DNA of 6,359 nt. Source: Acidimicrobiia bacterium. Its GTDB lineage: Bacteria > Actinomycetota > Acidimicrobiia > Acidimicrobiales > Ilumatobacteraceae. The stretch covers positions 1 through 6,359 of the forward strand of contig RHCK01000100.1 in assembly GCA_010030605.1 (NCBI GenBank), in the 5' to 3' direction. This document shows positions 6,051 through 6,359 of the stretch, one piece after another (position 1 is the stretch's first letter; every line of letters begins with the position of its first letter). The translations under genes and the position numbers were made by a program. The notes beneath the pieces are model-generated. The model made no database searches. It saw only the letters and a list, made by a program, of their open reading frames with translations, and was not told the DNA's origin.

Positions 6051-6359
6051 ATGCCGAACTCCGAACGACTTCGCATCGGCATGTTGTGTCCCTACAGCCT
6101 CACCACCCCGGGCGGGGTACAGGGGCAGGTGATGGGGCTCGCGCGCGAACTGCGTCGCATGGGACACGAAGTTCGCGTTCTCGGTCCATGCGATGGCGCA
6201 CCGCCCGACACTTTCGTGACGCCCTTGGGAGACTCGCTTCCCACAGCGGCGAACGGATCCGTCGCTCCGCTCGCTCCCGACCCGTCGGCCGCGCTTCGAA
6301 CCATTCGCGTCCTGAAAGACGAAGAGTTCGACGTTCTGCACCTGCACGAACCGTTGACA
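6051..6359 (+). CDS. pimA: PimA-like phosphatidylinositol alpha-mannosyltransferase, N-terminal fragment
   Basis: The first 103 codons of a GT4-family (GT-B fold) glycosyltransferase cut by the right edge. The N-terminus reads RIGMLCPYSLTTPGGVQGQV (8-27), then LARELRRMGHEVRVLGP (30-46), NGSVA (68-72) and FDVLHLHEP (93-101). These match the order and wording of mycobacterial PimA, which transfers mannose from GDP-mannose to the 2-position of phosphatidylinositol on the cytoplasmic face of the membrane, the first step of PIM synthesis. The GGV loop and the HEP motif are the conserved N-domain elements of that enzyme. The C-terminal nucleotide-sugar domain lies outside the window. The acyltransferase of the same pathway at the left edge supports the call. 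A related GT4 enzyme such as a PimB-type or other lipid glycosyltransferase is the alternative. The start ATG 6051 agrees with the conserved start of the fold, and the gene is probably leaderless. Confidence 0.87.
   Translation, partial: MPNSERLRIGMLCPYSLTTPGGVQGQVMGLARELRRMGHEVRVLGPCDGAPPDTFVTPLGDSLPTAANGSVAPLAPDPSAALRTIRVLKDEEFDVLHLHEPLT

Noticed and set aside
6008..6082. Longer N-terminus for the oxidoreductase starting at 6082
   Set aside because: It would overlap the pimA start in antisense, and the added 25 residues look unlike the family; the ATG at 6007 has a leaderless promoter hexamer.

Overview
The window looks like chromosomal DNA from a high-GC actinobacterium. By gene content (phosphatidylinositol mannoside genes, an F420-type luciferase-like enzyme, and a transport adaptor carrying a peptidoglycan-binding domain) and its moderate-to-high GC, it could be from the Acidimicrobiia or a related marine or freshwater lineage. 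That placement is an inference from style, not a database result. No mobile element, CRISPR array, tRNA or rRNA was seen.

Layout. Positions 1-320 hold the C-terminal end of a lipid acyltransferase of the phosphatidylinositol mannoside (PIM) type. A four-gene plus-strand operon follows at 330-5067: a two-repeat cysteine-containing lipoprotein, a large membrane-fusion/adaptor protein, an ABC ATPase and a MacB/FtsX-type permease. These genes abut or overlap (0 bp, about 5 bp, 4 bp overlap). A convergent minus-strand gene (5069-6007) encodes a luciferase-like monooxygenase family oxidoreductase. After a 43-bp divergent intergenic region, the first 103 codons of a PimA-like mannosyltransferase run off the right edge (6051-6359).

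How the genes relate. In mycobacteria the PIM acyltransferase gene sits directly beside pimA. Here both genes are present on the same strand, but about 5.7 kb carrying an export system and an oxidoreductase lie between them. The export operon is a complete MacAB-like tripartite set for a cell without a classical outer membrane: ATPase and permease in the inner membrane, an adaptor anchored by one N-terminal helix and carrying a peptidoglycan-binding domain, and a surface lipoprotein.

The most unusual item is the adaptor (718 aa). About 320 residues containing three Calx-beta-like repeats are inserted between its peptidoglycan-binding domain and the second half of its lipoyl/barrel scaffold. 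A second theme is regulatory: the three genes that could start transcripts (lipoprotein, oxidoreductase, pimA) lack a clear Shine-Dalgarno but each has a TANNNT hexamer 6-8 nt before the start codon, as expected for leaderless mRNAs. The operon-internal adaptor and permease genes have good ribosome-binding sites.
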